Part shown: in pieces, positions 8,203-16,323 of the stretch | How the letters are laid out: every line of letters starts with the position of its first letter | How positions within the stretch are numbered: position 1 is the first letter of the stretch | Assembly: GCA_958449275.1 (NCBI GenBank) | Contig: CAUDHE010000009.1 | Location: 1 to 37,980, forward strand | DNA from: an uncultured Alistipes sp. | GTDB lineage: Bacteria > Bacteroidota > Bacteroidia > Bacteroidales > Rikenellaceae | Direction: 5' to 3' | Length of the DNA stretch: 37,980 bases | Notes under the pieces: generated by a model | Database searches by the model: none | What the model was told of the DNA's origin: nothing | Seen by the model: the letters and a program-made list of their open reading frames with translations, nothing else | Position numbers and translations under genes: made by a program

Positions 8203-8223
8203 CACCGCGCAATGCGCGGTGCG
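8203..8223. repeat. Second intergenic hairpin, perfect 9-bp stem
   Basis: GCACCGCGC (8203-8211), loop AAT, GCGCGGTGC (8215-8223). It abuts the long hairpin with no spacer and ends 4 bases before the stop codon of the FtsX-like gene, so on the minus-strand mRNA it follows that stop almost directly. It could protect the upstream mRNA from 3' exonucleases. Confidence 0.65.
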
Positions 8224-8227
8224 AATA

Positions 8228-9433
8228 CTATCTCTTTTTCATCACGGCGCCGACCGTAAGACGCGTTATCGCCCACGCCGTCGCCCAATATGCGACCGCC
8301 GTGAGCAGCACGTCGGTCAGCCGCAGTTCGACGGGATAGGCGTCGACCATCAGCGTGGCGGTATCGAGCCGTACCAGTCCCCAATGCTGCTGCGCGGCCG
8401 TGACGGCCGTTCCGACCGCAAGTCCGACCACGAGACTCGCCAGTGAGAGCAGTTCGCCCTCGGCGGTGAATATGCCGCGTATCAATCGGTGTTGCGCACC
8501 CATCGTACGCAGGGTCTCTGTGTCGTCGCGCTTGTCCATCATGGCCATCGTCAGCGTACCAACTATCGCCAGCGACGCTATGGCCATCACCAGTGCGGCG
8601 ACGAGGAACACCATCCGTTTCTCCAACGCCATCAGTCGGTAGATGGAGTTGCCCTGCTCGCGCGTCAGGACCCTCATCCCGTCGCCCGCCGCTTCCCGTA
8701 ATTTGCGGGCCGTCATGTCGGCGTCGGCCCCTTCGGCTATGCGCACCTCGATGCCCGAGGCGCGGCGGGGATAGTTGAAAAGGCTCTGCGCGGCCCGTAG
8801 CGAAACGAATATTCGATCGCCCGTCTCCTCGTCGACCGAATAGATGCCCGCAAGCGGCATCTCGCGACGCCTGTATCCGCCCGCGGGGAGCAGCGACGAT
8901 ATGCGTGCACGGTTGAGGGCGTAGAGCCGTATCGGCTCGCCCGTCGACTGTCTCGAAAGTTGCAGGTCGCGGACGACGCCCTGCCCTGCGACCATGCAGT
9001 CGGCATCTTCCATCGTCACGGTGAACGTCCCCGCGAAGACGCGATCGGCTACCGGTACCGCGGCGGTGTAATTTTCGTCGACGCCCTTCACCCGCACTAT
9101 CGTACGTCGTCCGCCCGCCTCGGCCATCGCACCCTGTTCGAGCACGAACGAAACGGCCTCGACGCCGTCGACATTCCGCAGCGCGTCGGCATCGATCTCG
9201 TCGACGGCGAAAGTGGTCCCCTCGCACGGCACGACGGTAATGTCGGGATCGACGGCGCTGTAAAGCTGCCGCACCATGCCCTCCAGTCCGTTGAACACCG
9301 ACAGCAGGACGATCATGGCCGCCACGGGAGTGGCCATGGCCATGACGCTCACGCCCGAAATGATGTTTATGACCGAATGCGACTTGCGCGAACGGATGTA
9401 GCGGGCGGCTATCAGGTAACGGAGGCGCGTCAT
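8228..9433 (-). CDS. FtsX-like ABC permease, LolC/LolE type
   Basis: A 401-residue inner-membrane protein: one membrane segment at about residues 20-45 (NIISGVSVMAMATPVAAMIVLLSVFNGL), a large periplasmic domain (about 50-260), then three C-terminal membrane segments carrying the FtsX fold (RMVFLVAALVMAIASLAIVGTL and two more). The N-terminal LIAARYIRSRKSHSVINIISGVSV is characteristic of the lipoprotein-releasing LolC/E permeases, which with LolD extract lipoproteins from the inner membrane. No ATPase gene lies next to it. It is 10 bases downstream of rbfA, so the two are co-transcribed. The possibility that it belongs to another FtsX-type exporter remains. Confidence 0.85.
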   Translation of the reverse strand: MTRLRYLIAARYIRSRKSHSVINIISGVSVMAMATPVAAMIVLLSVFNGLEGMVRQLYSAVDPDITVVPCEGTTFAVDEIDADALRNVDGVEAVSFVLEQGAMAEAGGRRTIVRVKGVDENYTAAVPVADRVFAGTFTVTMEDADCMVAGQGVVRDLQLSRQSTGEPIRLYALNRARISSLLPAGGYRRREMPLAGIYSVDEETGDRIFVSLRAAQSLFNYPRRASGIEVRIAEGADADMTARKLREAAGDGMRVLTREQGNSIYRLMALEKRMVFLVAALVMAIASLAIVGTLTMAMMDKRDDTETLRTMGAQHRLIRGIFTAEGELLSLASLVVGLAVGTAVTAAQQHWGLVRLDTATLMVDAYPVELRLTDVLLTAVAYWATAWAITRLTVGAVMKKR

Positions 9434-9443
9434 CGGGGCGGTG

Positions 9444-9791
9444 CTATTTCGTCAGCAGAGTGTCGATGTTGCGGATGTACTCCAGCGAGTCGTCGAGGAA
9501 GAATTGCAGTTCGGGCACGATCTTGAGCTGGTTACGGATACGCCGGCCCAGCTCGTGACGGATGAACTTGTTGTTACTCTCCAGCGACTCCATCACCTCG
9601 GCGTTGCGGTCGAAGGGGAATATGCTGAAATATACCTTGGCGTATGCGAAGTCGGGCGACACGCGCACCGTGGTGACCGTGACCATTGCGCCGCACACCA
9701 ATGCGGGACCCTCTTTCTGCAATATCTCGGCTATGTCGCGCTGAATCTGTCGCGCGATCTTCTGCTGTCTTGTGGTTTGTGTTGGTTCCAT
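9444..9791 (-). CDS. rbfA: Ribosome-binding factor A (RbfA)
   Basis: A 115-residue protein matching RbfA in length and motifs: N-terminal TRQQKIARQIQRDIAEILQKE, central VTVTTVRVSPDFAYAKVYFS, and C-terminal IRHELGRRIRNQLKIVPELQFFLDDSLEY. RbfA is a single KH-fold factor that binds immature 30S subunits and helps 16S rRNA 5'-end maturation, with a known part in cold adaptation. Its start is preceded by an A/T-rich leader. Upstream lies the repeat-bearing spacer 9792-9930, which may hold its own promoter, although no TAnnTTTG element is evident there. Confidence 0.96.
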   Translation of the reverse strand: MEPTQTTRQQKIARQIQRDIAEILQKEGPALVCGAMVTVTTVRVSPDFAYAKVYFSIFPFDRNAEVMESLESNNKFIRHELGRRIRNQLKIVPELQFFLDDSLEYIRNIDTLLTK

Positions 9792-9850
9792 TTGTATTTT
9801 ACTTTTTTATAATTTTTCGTAATAGTCCGTTTCGGGCTTGCAGCATAATT

Positions 9851-9900
9851 GCGGCTCTAAGGAGCCGCGCGAGCCGCAGCCTCGCCCCGCGGAGGCTCGC
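9851..9900 (+). repeat. Structured intergenic repeat, module M3 (copy 1)
   Basis: Fifty bases form two stems: GCGGCTC with GAGCCGC (loop TAAG), then GCGAGCC with GGCTCGC around GCAGCCTCG. The same arrangement occurs at 37802-37850 with about 41 of 50 aligned positions identical and paired changes in both stems (G-C to A-T in stem 1, A-T to G-C in stem 2). A further GGCTGCGGC at about 9912-9920 could pair with GCCGCAGCC inside the unit. It lies between the outer-membrane gene and rbfA. Confidence 0.75.
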
Positions 9901-9930
9901 TTTCCGACAAGGCTGCGGCGCCAAACCTTC

Positions 9931-10773
9931 CTATCGTCGTCGCGGAGCCGACGAGCCGCCGCTCGTACCCTCCGAGAAATTGAACTCACGGCGCCGCTTG
10001 TCGCGCTTGGGCGGTTTGTAGAACCACGTGTCGAAGCCCGCCTTGTTGAAGCGGTAGGCAAGCGTGACGCTGACGGCCAGATTGTCTATGGGCGACTTGA
10101 GCGGCGTGGAGACGAACGGATTTTCGAGCCCGTCGGTGGCGTTGTCGAAATAGCGGTTGCGGTTGCGAAGTATGTCGGCATAGCCGAAGTAGTAACGCGC
10201 GCGCAGACCTAACTCGAAGCGCCCGAACAGAAGCGCGAAGCCGCCGCCGCCCGCGAGGCCGTAGCCCCAGCGGTTGTCGCGTTCGGTCCGCATGTGGTAA
10301 CGGCCCTTCTCGCCAGTGTCGTCGTAGCGGTAGTCGCCGCCGAAGTTGTACGAGAACGTTATGGCCGCCTCGAGGTAGACTCTCACTCGGTTACGCGCCA
10401 AATAGACGTGCGGCTGCCACACCAGCGGCAGCATGAGCGAGTTGAAACGGCGCGTGTAATAAGAGTATTCGCGCAGCTCCTCGCCGTTGTCGTCCATTAT
10501 GGGGGTATATGTGTAGCCGTACGAGAAGCCTCGCTGCAACAACTCCAGATCGACGCCCACGGCACCCACGTAACGCGGCAGCGAGTAGTAACGCCACGAC
10601 AGTCCGAAATCGCAGCGGCCCATCACCATCTTGGTCTCCTGTGCGGGATAGAAGCGCGCCGTGGCCGAACCCGCGCCGCCCGATATTCCCAGCGTATGCT
10701 GCGCGCGTCCCGCGAGGGCGGCGAAGATCGCCGCCGCCGTCAGGACCGATTTTATCATCATGCTCTTTTTCAT
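9931..10773 (-). CDS. Outer-membrane beta-barrel protein (PorT-like)
   Basis: A 280-residue exported protein with a signal peptide ending near AGRAQ (residue 24). The mature part has alternating aromatic and polar strands typical of small outer-membrane barrels: YPAQETKMVMGRCDFGLSW, FNSLMLPLVWQPHVYLA, VYLEAAITFSYNFGG, FELGLRARYYFGYAD, LAVSVTLAYRFNK. It fits the PorT/outer-membrane beta-barrel group common in Bacteroidetes. The barrel seems to finish at AYRFNK near residue 236, yet the chain runs on for about 40 residues, very basic (KPPKRDKRRR) and ending SSAPRRR. Such a tail past the last strand is unusual. Function unknown. It lies 13 bases after the large lipoprotein gene and is probably co-transcribed with it. 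Confidence 0.75.
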   Translation of the reverse strand: MKKSMMIKSVLTAAAIFAALAGRAQHTLGISGGAGSATARFYPAQETKMVMGRCDFGLSWRYYSLPRYVGAVGVDLELLQRGFSYGYTYTPIMDDNGEELREYSYYTRRFNSLMLPLVWQPHVYLARNRVRVYLEAAITFSYNFGGDYRYDDTGEKGRYHMRTERDNRWGYGLAGGGGFALLFGRFELGLRARYYFGYADILRNRNRYFDNATDGLENPFVSTPLKSPIDNLAVSVTLAYRFNKAGFDTWFYKPPKRDKRRREFNFSEGTSGGSSAPRRR

Positions 10774-10786
10774 CTCTCAACGTGTA

Positions 10787-12835
10787 TCAGAACAGTCCGC
10801 CCGCCATGCCGCGCAGATTGCCGGCTCCCATACCCTGCGACGAGTGGTTGTGTCCGTCGTCTTTCTTCTTGTTGCCCTCTTTGGAACGTTTCTCGGCCTC
10901 CTTGGCCTCGCGCGCTGCTTCGCGTTTATCGAGGCGTTCTATGAGCTGTTCCATCGTCACGGGGGCGAATATGCGGCTCATGTCGAGCGCGATTTCGAAC
11001 TCCCAGCCCGTCTTGACGGTGAACAGCTCCTCGTCGCGTTCGTTCTTGTAGAACTCGGCCCGTTCGCTCTGGCGGCGCTCAACCAGATTGCCCGCATCCC
11101 ATTCGCCGTTGCCGTTCAGATCCTCTATTATACGCAGACGCATGTCGCCCGCGGGGATGTAATTGACGGTGTGCACTCCTTCGCCCGCGCCGCGCACCTC
11201 GCGGAGGAGACGCCCGTTGGCATCCACGGCCTGCAAGATGTATTTCGCATCAGCCTCGCGCGGAACGACGCTGATTTTCAGCGTGGCATATTTCGACGAA
11301 TCGGCGACCGTCAGATCGGCCGCTATGGAGTCGTTGCGTTCGCCCGCTATGTCGGTCATGGCTTCGGCGGGGATGAACAGACGGTATTCGCGTTCGGGAG
11401 ACCATCGCGACCGCAGCCGCCATTTGCGTACGTTCGCCGAGTCGGGGATGAAAGCGGTCGGTTCGCGCACCGTGTCGCCCTTGTCGCTCCACGACAACAG
11501 TCTTACTGCCGCCGAGTCGAATCGGGTGAGAGGCGTTGCGAACTCCAACGGCATATCCTGCTCGGGATTAACCTCGGCCGGCGACTTGAAGTCGATCATG
11601 CGAAACGCCGACGGTCCTGCGGGACGCCACGTACGCCCCTCGGCCTCGGCGCGGGCCTTGGCCTTCTCGTTACGCAGGCGTTCGCGTTCCTGCTCGCGCG
11701 TCTCCACCCGCCGCCACGACAGCTCCAGCGGTTCGGTCACCTCGCGCAACATGTTGACGGTGTCGTGGCGCATGTAGGTGATCTCGCCGCGCAGCGTGTC
11801 GGGCATATTGTCGGGCTCGGCGGCGAACCACAGAGCCAGCGTGTCGCGGTTCCTGCTTATGGGCTCGACTATCACCTGCTCGGGATCGAGTCCGTCGAAG
11901 GTTATCCTGCGGATGTCGGGGTGTGCCGCCGCGAAGTATAGCATGGCCTTGTGCCGATCGGTACGCTTGGCCTCCTGAAGCGACTGGCGGCGGAAACTCA
12001 CGTCGGTGAACAGACGGAAATAGAGTTGCGGATCGGCCGATACGTAACGTCGCGCCGAATCGTACCAGATGGCGAACGACGGCATTTCGGCGGGATTGTA
12101 TACGCCGTCGAGAAAACCCACCTTGTCGACCGACGGTTCGTAGGTCTGGTTGTCGTTCGCGTCGTAAAAGGCGTAGACGCGGTAGGGCACGGGCCGCAGG
12201 TTTTGCGCCACGAATATGCCGTTCTTCTGCGAACGGGCTATCTTCGCGGGCTTGTATTTGAACATCGTGGAGTCGTACTCGGCGGGGACGGGAACCGAGT
12301 CGGCCTCGAAAAAGTATATGAAGGTACGGCCGAGCGAATCGGCCTTTTCGCTCTCCTCGGTGTAACCCGACATCATCATCGAGTCTATTTCGCCGCCCGT
12401 AGAGAACACGTAGCGCAGGCCGTGCAGCGGATTGCCCTCGTTGTTGTCCGAAACCGCCGAGCCGAACTCTATGGCATAGGTGGTGTTGGGCAGAAGCGAA
12501 TCGTCCTTGATCTGTATCTGCACCGCCTTGCCGCGCAGCGTGGCCACGGGTTTGCGCCTCATGGCGGGCGAGGTGTAAAGTTCTTTTTGCAGATCCTTGA
12601 GCTGCACGTACTCGTCGAACTCGATCAGAATCCTGTCGCTGTTGAAATCGGTGGCGTAGTCGGCGGGGGTCACCTTGGTGATTACGGGCGGCAGCGAATC
12701 CTTCGGTCCGCCCGTGGGGGTGCCGACCGAGGCGCAGCGGGTGAAGAACGCGCCCGCGAAGAGCATCGCCGCCGCCAGCGAGGCGAAGCGTGTCGCCCGC
12801 GGCGAGAGTATGTTGCGTGTATTGCGTTGTTTCAT
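10787..12835 (-). CDS. Large lipoprotein with N-terminal Ig-like (Big_5) domain
   Basis: A 682-residue lipoprotein with a hydrophobic signal to Cys34 (FFTRC). Directly after it comes GTPTGGPKDSLPPVITKVTPADYATDFNSDRILIEFDEYVQL, the hallmark start of the SbsA-type Ig-like (Big_5) domain in Bacteroidetes lipoproteins. The remaining 500 residues are beta-rich with scattered Asp/Asn loops (VYAFYDANDNQTYEP, IIEDLNGNGEWDAGN) like calcium-binding or carboxypeptidase-regulatory-like repeats. The C-terminal 50 residues are helical and charged (ERLDKREAAREAKEAEKRSKEG), ending in a Gly-rich tail. These proteins are thought to sit at the outer membrane; their function is unknown. It is 12 bases from the preceding lipoprotein gene. 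Confidence 0.82.
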   Translation of the reverse strand: MKQRNTRNILSPRATRFASLAAAMLFAGAFFTRCASVGTPTGGPKDSLPPVITKVTPADYATDFNSDRILIEFDEYVQLKDLQKELYTSPAMRRKPVATLRGKAVQIQIKDDSLLPNTTYAIEFGSAVSDNNEGNPLHGLRYVFSTGGEIDSMMMSGYTEESEKADSLGRTFIYFFEADSVPVPAEYDSTMFKYKPAKIARSQKNGIFVAQNLRPVPYRVYAFYDANDNQTYEPSVDKVGFLDGVYNPAEMPSFAIWYDSARRYVSADPQLYFRLFTDVSFRRQSLQEAKRTDRHKAMLYFAAAHPDIRRITFDGLDPEQVIVEPISRNRDTLALWFAAEPDNMPDTLRGEITYMRHDTVNMLREVTEPLELSWRRVETREQERERLRNEKAKARAEAEGRTWRPAGPSAFRMIDFKSPAEVNPEQDMPLEFATPLTRFDSAAVRLLSWSDKGDTVREPTAFIPDSANVRKWRLRSRWSPEREYRLFIPAEAMTDIAGERNDSIAADLTVADSSKYATLKISVVPREADAKYILQAVDANGRLLREVRGAGEGVHTVNYIPAGDMRLRIIEDLNGNGEWDAGNLVERRQSERAEFYKNERDEELFTVKTGWEFEIALDMSRIFAPVTMEQLIERLDKREAAREAKEAEKRSKEGNKKKDDGHNHSSQGMGAGNLRGMAGGLF

Positions 12836-12847
12836 GGCTTTCGGTAT

Positions 12848-13381
12848 TTATCGGTCACTCTCCTCCGCGTCGTCGGGGATCTCGGGCACATGGAATCGGT
12901 TCACCACCACCCATCCCGACGAGGTGTGGGTGGGCCGCCACGCGGCCATGTAGAGCTTGGTATCGACCCGAGGCAGATTGACGGGCAGTTCGTAGCTGCG
13001 GTAGGCGTAGCGTTTCGCGACGGGATCCACCGCCACGATCATCGCCGGCGACTCGGTGAGAACCAGCGAACACTGGAACTCCTGCGACGAGTTGAACGCG
13101 CCCCACACGTCGGGTGTCTCGAGCGTACGGCCCGTGAGCTTGTTGGTGATGCGTCCCTCGACGGCGTCGTCGTAGGAGGCTATGCGCCACTCGACGGTGT
13201 CGACGTAGTAGGCATAGGTGTCGAGGTCGCGGGCGCGAACGTAATCGTCGTCGGCCGTTGCCTGAGTGTATACGGCTATGTCGAAGCGGGTGTAGGTCAC
13301 CACGCTTTTGAAGCATCCGACGAGCGGCAGCAGAATCGCGGCCGTCGCGACCGATCGCATAATAGCCTTGCGGTTAATCAT
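12848..13381 (-). CDS. Hypothetical lipoprotein
   Basis: A 177-residue protein with a lipoprotein signal ending in LVGC (Cys23). The mature part is beta-rich with DIAVYTQATADDDYVRARDLDTYAYYVDT, RRLEW-like core strands, and a C-terminal WRPTHTSSGWVVVNRFHVPE. I do not recognise the family. Its start codon overlaps the folK stop by 4 bases (13378-13381) and it is followed after 12 bases by the Big_5 lipoprotein gene, so it is translationally coupled to a folate gene and co-expressed with an envelope protein. A partnership with the Big_5 lipoprotein is inference from position only. Confidence 0.78.
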   Translation of the reverse strand: MINRKAIMRSVATAAILLPLVGCFKSVVTYTRFDIAVYTQATADDDYVRARDLDTYAYYVDTVEWRIASYDDAVEGRITNKLTGRTLETPDVWGAFNSSQEFQCSLVLTESPAMIVAVDPVAKRYAYRSYELPVNLPRVDTKLYMAAWRPTHTSSGWVVVNRFHVPEIPDDAEESDR

Positions 13382-13899
13382 ATCTCTGTATTCTTATGTT
13401 CGTTATCGGCGCATTGCAAATCGTCGAGCATCTCGCGCAACGTGCGTCCGAGGCGCGGATGCGAGTAATCGCCCATTATCATGCACAGCGGACGCAGGGC
13501 GAACTCGCGGAGGTGCAGCAGGGGATGCGGTACCGTCAGGCGCGGCGAATCGATTGTACGGTCGTCGTAGAACATCACGTCGATATCGATCGCGCGCGAG
13601 GCGTAACGCTGTCCCGTGCGGGCCTTCTCCTCGTTTTCGGCCTCGCGCAAGCGCCCCAGCTCGCATTCCATGCGCAGGATCTCGTCCAAGGCGCGTTCGG
13701 GGTCGAGTGCGGTGCGTAGCACGAGGGCCTGATTGAGAAATCTCTCCTCGGCATCGAATCCCCACGGCTCCGAGACGCACGGCGCGGAGGCCGCCTCCAA
13801 AGTTCCGATACGCTCCTCGGCAAGCGCCGCGGCGCGTCTCAGCATTTCGGCTTTGTCGGGAGCGTTGCTGCCCGTGAGAAGTACTATTCGGTGCATCAT
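13378..13899 (-). CDS. folK: 6-hydroxymethyl-7,8-dihydropterin pyrophosphokinase (FolK)
   Basis: FolK transfers pyrophosphate from ATP to 6-hydroxymethyl-7,8-dihydropterin, the step before dihydropteroate synthase in folate synthesis. The 173-residue length is usual. Recognisable segments are LLTGSNAPDKAEMLRRAAALAEERIG at the N-terminus, EPWGFDAEERFLNQALVLRT, the ATP/Mg loop GQRYASRAIDIDVMFYDD with its paired aspartates, and PHPLLHLREFALRPL at the end. It overlaps holB by 4 bases upstream and the lipoprotein gene by 4 bases downstream, which indicates translational coupling along this mRNA. Confidence 0.95.
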   Translation of the reverse strand: MMHRIVLLTGSNAPDKAEMLRRAAALAEERIGTLEAASAPCVSEPWGFDAEERFLNQALVLRTALDPERALDEILRMECELGRLREAENEEKARTGQRYASRAIDIDVMFYDDRTIDSPRLTVPHPLLHLREFALRPLCMIMGDYSHPRLGRTLREMLDDLQCADNEHKNTEI

Positions 13900-15041
13900 C
13901 GGGCGAGGCGGTTTATGTGTTTGCTCACCGCCAGGGCGAAATGAGTGAAGATGATGCGCGCGTTACCGTTCTGCATCACCTGACGCAGGGCCGTCTCGAT
14001 CTGCCCGACGAGAGCTTCGATGTTGTCGTTTCCGATGAAAGGGGCGAACTTGTTGCAGAAGTCGGCCTCCTCGCCCCACAGATAGCTTATCGAACCCAAC
14101 CCCGCGTGCAGCATGTAGCTCTCACGCAAAAGGCGCGCCGCGTGAAGCAGCATGGCGCGCTGCTGTTCGCGCGAGAGTTGCGCCGTCTCGTCGGCCCACT
14201 CGATCAGCTCCAGATGGCGGTCGTTGTACGAAAGCCGCATCAGACGGCAGAAGAGTTCGAAGCTCTCGTGCCGCGAGGCGTCGTCATCTCCGCCCGCGAG
14301 TCTCCGCATCTCGAGCACGTCGCCCGAGGCCAGACGCGCCATGTTCATGCGCCGCGTATCGTCGATCCCCTCGCCCGCCAGCGGCATCAGATCCTCGGGA
14401 GCCAAACGGGGCACGGCTACCTCCTGCGTGCGCGACACGATGGTGGGCAACAGCAGATCGGGACGCTCCGACACCAGCAGGAAAACGGTGTTCTCCCACG
14501 GCTCCTCCAATATCTTCAGAATCTTGTTGGCCGCCTCATCGTTCATGGTCTCGGGCTGCCACACGATCATTATCTTGTACTGCGATTCGAAGCTCTTGAA
14601 CGACAGTTTGCGGATGATCTCGTCGGCCTCGCGCGCCGAGATCATACCGCGCAGCGTACGACCCAGATCGAGACTGTCGGCCCACTGGCGCGGCGAGAAG
14701 TAGCCTCCCGTACGCGCCGTCGTCTCGCGCCACAAGGGCATGAAATCGCTGCTCAGCACCGTCTCGCCGCTCTTTTTGCCCTGCTTGTTGACGGGGAATA
14801 CGAAGTGCACGTCGGGATGGGCCAATGCCTCGATCTGACGGCAACTCGGACATTCGCCGCACGAATCGCCGTCGCGACGCGACGTGCATTCGAGATACTG
14901 CGCATAGGCTACGGCCAGCGGCAGCGCACCCGTTCCCGCCGCGCCCGTAAAGAGCTGGGCGTGGCTGATGCGGCCGCGGTCGACGCTCTCGGCAAGGTGG
15001 CGTTTCAACGCCTGCTGTCCTATGATGTCTGAAAACTTCAT
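13896..15041 (-). CDS. holB: DNA polymerase III subunit delta' (HolB)
   Basis: A 381-residue AAA+ clamp-loader subunit. The N-terminus (FSDIIGQQALKRHLAESVDRGRISHAQLFTG) is standard. The P-loop reads GAAGTGAL and lacks the lysine and serine of a working Walker A, as expected for delta', which does not hydrolyse ATP. Four cysteines, Cys52, Cys61, Cys64 and Cys67, form the zinc module. The EEPWENTVFLLVSERPDLLLPTIVSRTQ region corresponds to the sensor/SRC-like stretch (here SRTQ). It works in the replisome loading the sliding clamp. The 91-base spacer upstream holds a hairpin repeat; downstream it overlaps folK. Confidence 0.93.
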   Translation of the reverse strand: MKFSDIIGQQALKRHLAESVDRGRISHAQLFTGAAGTGALPLAVAYAQYLECTSRRDGDSCGECPSCRQIEALAHPDVHFVFPVNKQGKKSGETVLSSDFMPLWRETTARTGGYFSPRQWADSLDLGRTLRGMISAREADEIIRKLSFKSFESQYKIMIVWQPETMNDEAANKILKILEEPWENTVFLLVSERPDLLLPTIVSRTQEVAVPRLAPEDLMPLAGEGIDDTRRMNMARLASGDVLEMRRLAGGDDDASRHESFELFCRLMRLSYNDRHLELIEWADETAQLSREQQRAMLLHAARLLRESYMLHAGLGSISYLWGEEADFCNKFAPFIGNDNIEALVGQIETALRQVMQNGNARIIFTHFALAVSKHINRLAR

Positions 15042-15070
15042 ATTTTATGCTTTATTCTTGTCCGCAAATT

Positions 15071-15120
15071 CGACATCGCCGTGCGATGTCGGCAGTTCGC
15101 CGCCCCCACGCGGCGGACAG
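15071..15120 (-). repeat. Structured intergenic repeat, modules M2 plus end of M1
   Basis: Read on the minus strand this holds TGTCCGCCGCGTGGGG, nearly identical to the end of module M1 at 26129-26143, then CGGCGAACTGCCGAC, and then the hairpin GACATCGC-ACG-GCGATGTC (15072-15090). The copy at 26092-26182 has the same order, with GACCTCGC-GAT-GCGAGGTC in the hairpin: the C-G pair is replaced by A-T on both arms. It lies between the cyclophilin and holB genes. Confidence 0.72.
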
Positions 15121-15132
15121 CACATCTATACT

Positions 15133-15855
15133 CTACCGCTCCACCCTCGCCGACAATATCCTGACATCGGTCACGGGACGGTCGAGCGAGTCGGTCGGGA
15201 CGCGCTGTATGGCCTCGACCGTCTCCAATCCTTCTGCCACGCGGCCGAAGACGGTGTACTGCCCGTCCAGATGGGGCGTGCCGCCCACGGTACGGTAGGC
15301 TTCGCGCACCGAGTCGGGCATCGCGCCGCAGCGGCCGTCGGTCGCCTTCGCCATACGCTCCCGCATGCGGTCCAACGCCTCGTCGTCGAAGGTGCGGCCC
15401 CACACTATGTAGAACTGCGTGCGCGACGAACGACGTGCGGGATTGACGTCGTCGCCTTCGCGCGCCGCCGCCAGCACCCCGCGGCGGTGGTAGAGTTCGG
15501 GGTATAGGATCTCGGCGTCGATCTCGCCCCAATAGTACGGGTCGCCCGTCTCGGGGCCTTCGGGGTCGAACTCGGCGCCCGTTATGTCGCGCGTACGCGG
15601 GTCGCCGCCCTGAATCATGAAGCCCTCGATCACGCGATGGAACAGCAGCGAGTCGAAATAGCCCTCGCCTACCAGTCGGATGAAATTGTCGCGGTGACGC
15701 GGGGTGCGGTCGTCGAGCTCCAGCACTATGTCGCCCGCCGTGGTGCTCATTCTCACCCTCGAAGGGTTGCTTTGCGACGACGTGCCGCCGCACGAGACCG
15801 AAACGAACGCCGCCGCGAGAATCCATGCCGCGTGTTTTATGTCATACAGTGTCAT
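15133..15855 (-). CDS. Cyclophilin-type peptidyl-prolyl isomerase, lipoprotein
   Basis: The start at 15855 opens a signal peptide with a lipobox ending SVSC (Cys22), so a 240-residue lipid-anchored enzyme is predicted; the frame remains open further upstream but overlaps dut and is not credible. The cyclophilin core is clear: MSTTAGDIVLELDDRTPRHRDNFIRL, the active-site Arg and Phe in FHRVIEGFMIQGGD, SRTQFYI, and QYTVFGRV. A ~40-residue insert (WGRTFDDEALDRMRERMAKATDGR and following) sits before the last part, as in many Bacteroidetes secreted cyclophilins. It should catalyse proline isomerisation during folding of periplasmic or outer-membrane proteins. dut lies 23 bases upstream. Confidence 0.93.
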   Translation of the reverse strand: MTLYDIKHAAWILAAAFVSVSCGGTSSQSNPSRVRMSTTAGDIVLELDDRTPRHRDNFIRLVGEGYFDSLLFHRVIEGFMIQGGDPRTRDITGAEFDPEGPETGDPYYWGEIDAEILYPELYHRRGVLAAAREGDDVNPARRSSRTQFYIVWGRTFDDEALDRMRERMAKATDGRCGAMPDSVREAYRTVGGTPHLDGQYTVFGRVAEGLETVEAIQRVPTDSLDRPVTDVRILSARVER

Positions 15856-15878
15856 GATAACGATCCGTTTTCGTACGA

Positions 15879-16310
15879 TTACTTTCCCGTCGACCCGAAG
15901 CCGCCCGCACCGCGCTCCGTAGCGCCCAGCTCCTCGACGGGCTGCCACTCGATCTGCTCGTAACGCGCCACGATCATCTGGGCGATGCGTTCGCCCGCCT
16001 CGACGGTGAACGGCTCGTTGCTCAGATTGACCAGGATTATCTTTATCTCGCCGCGATAGTCGGCATCGACGGTACCGGGCGAGTTGAGCACCGTCACGCC
16101 GTGTTTGGCCGCAAGGCCGCTGCGCGGACGGATCTGCATCTCGCAATCCTCGGGAAGCTCGACGAAGAGTCCCGTGGGGATCATGGCCCGCTCCAAAGGC
16201 CCGAGCGTGACGGGCGCGTCGACGTCGGCGCGAATGTCGAGTCCCGCAGAGAGCGGGGTTTGGTATTCGGGCAGCGCGAAGCGCGAGCGGTTTACGATTT
16301 TCACTTTCAT
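15879..16310 (-). CDS. dut: dUTP diphosphatase
   Basis: A 143-residue trimeric dUTPase that hydrolyses dUTP to dUMP, limiting uracil in DNA and supplying dTMP synthesis. The five family motifs are visible in order: AGLDIRAD (about 24), RPRSGLAAKHGVTVLNSPGT (about 63), DADYRGEI with the catalytic Asp (about 83), ERIAQMIV (about 105), and the C-terminal arm RGAGGFGSTGK. Length and motifs are those of the E. coli type. It lies 13 bases after the flippase gene. Confidence 0.97.
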   Translation of the reverse strand: MKVKIVNRSRFALPEYQTPLSAGLDIRADVDAPVTLGPLERAMIPTGLFVELPEDCEMQIRPRSGLAAKHGVTVLNSPGTVDADYRGEIKIILVNLSNEPFTVEAGERIAQMIVARYEQIEWQPVEELGATERGAGGFGSTGK

Positions 16311-16323
16311 GCAATATATCTTT

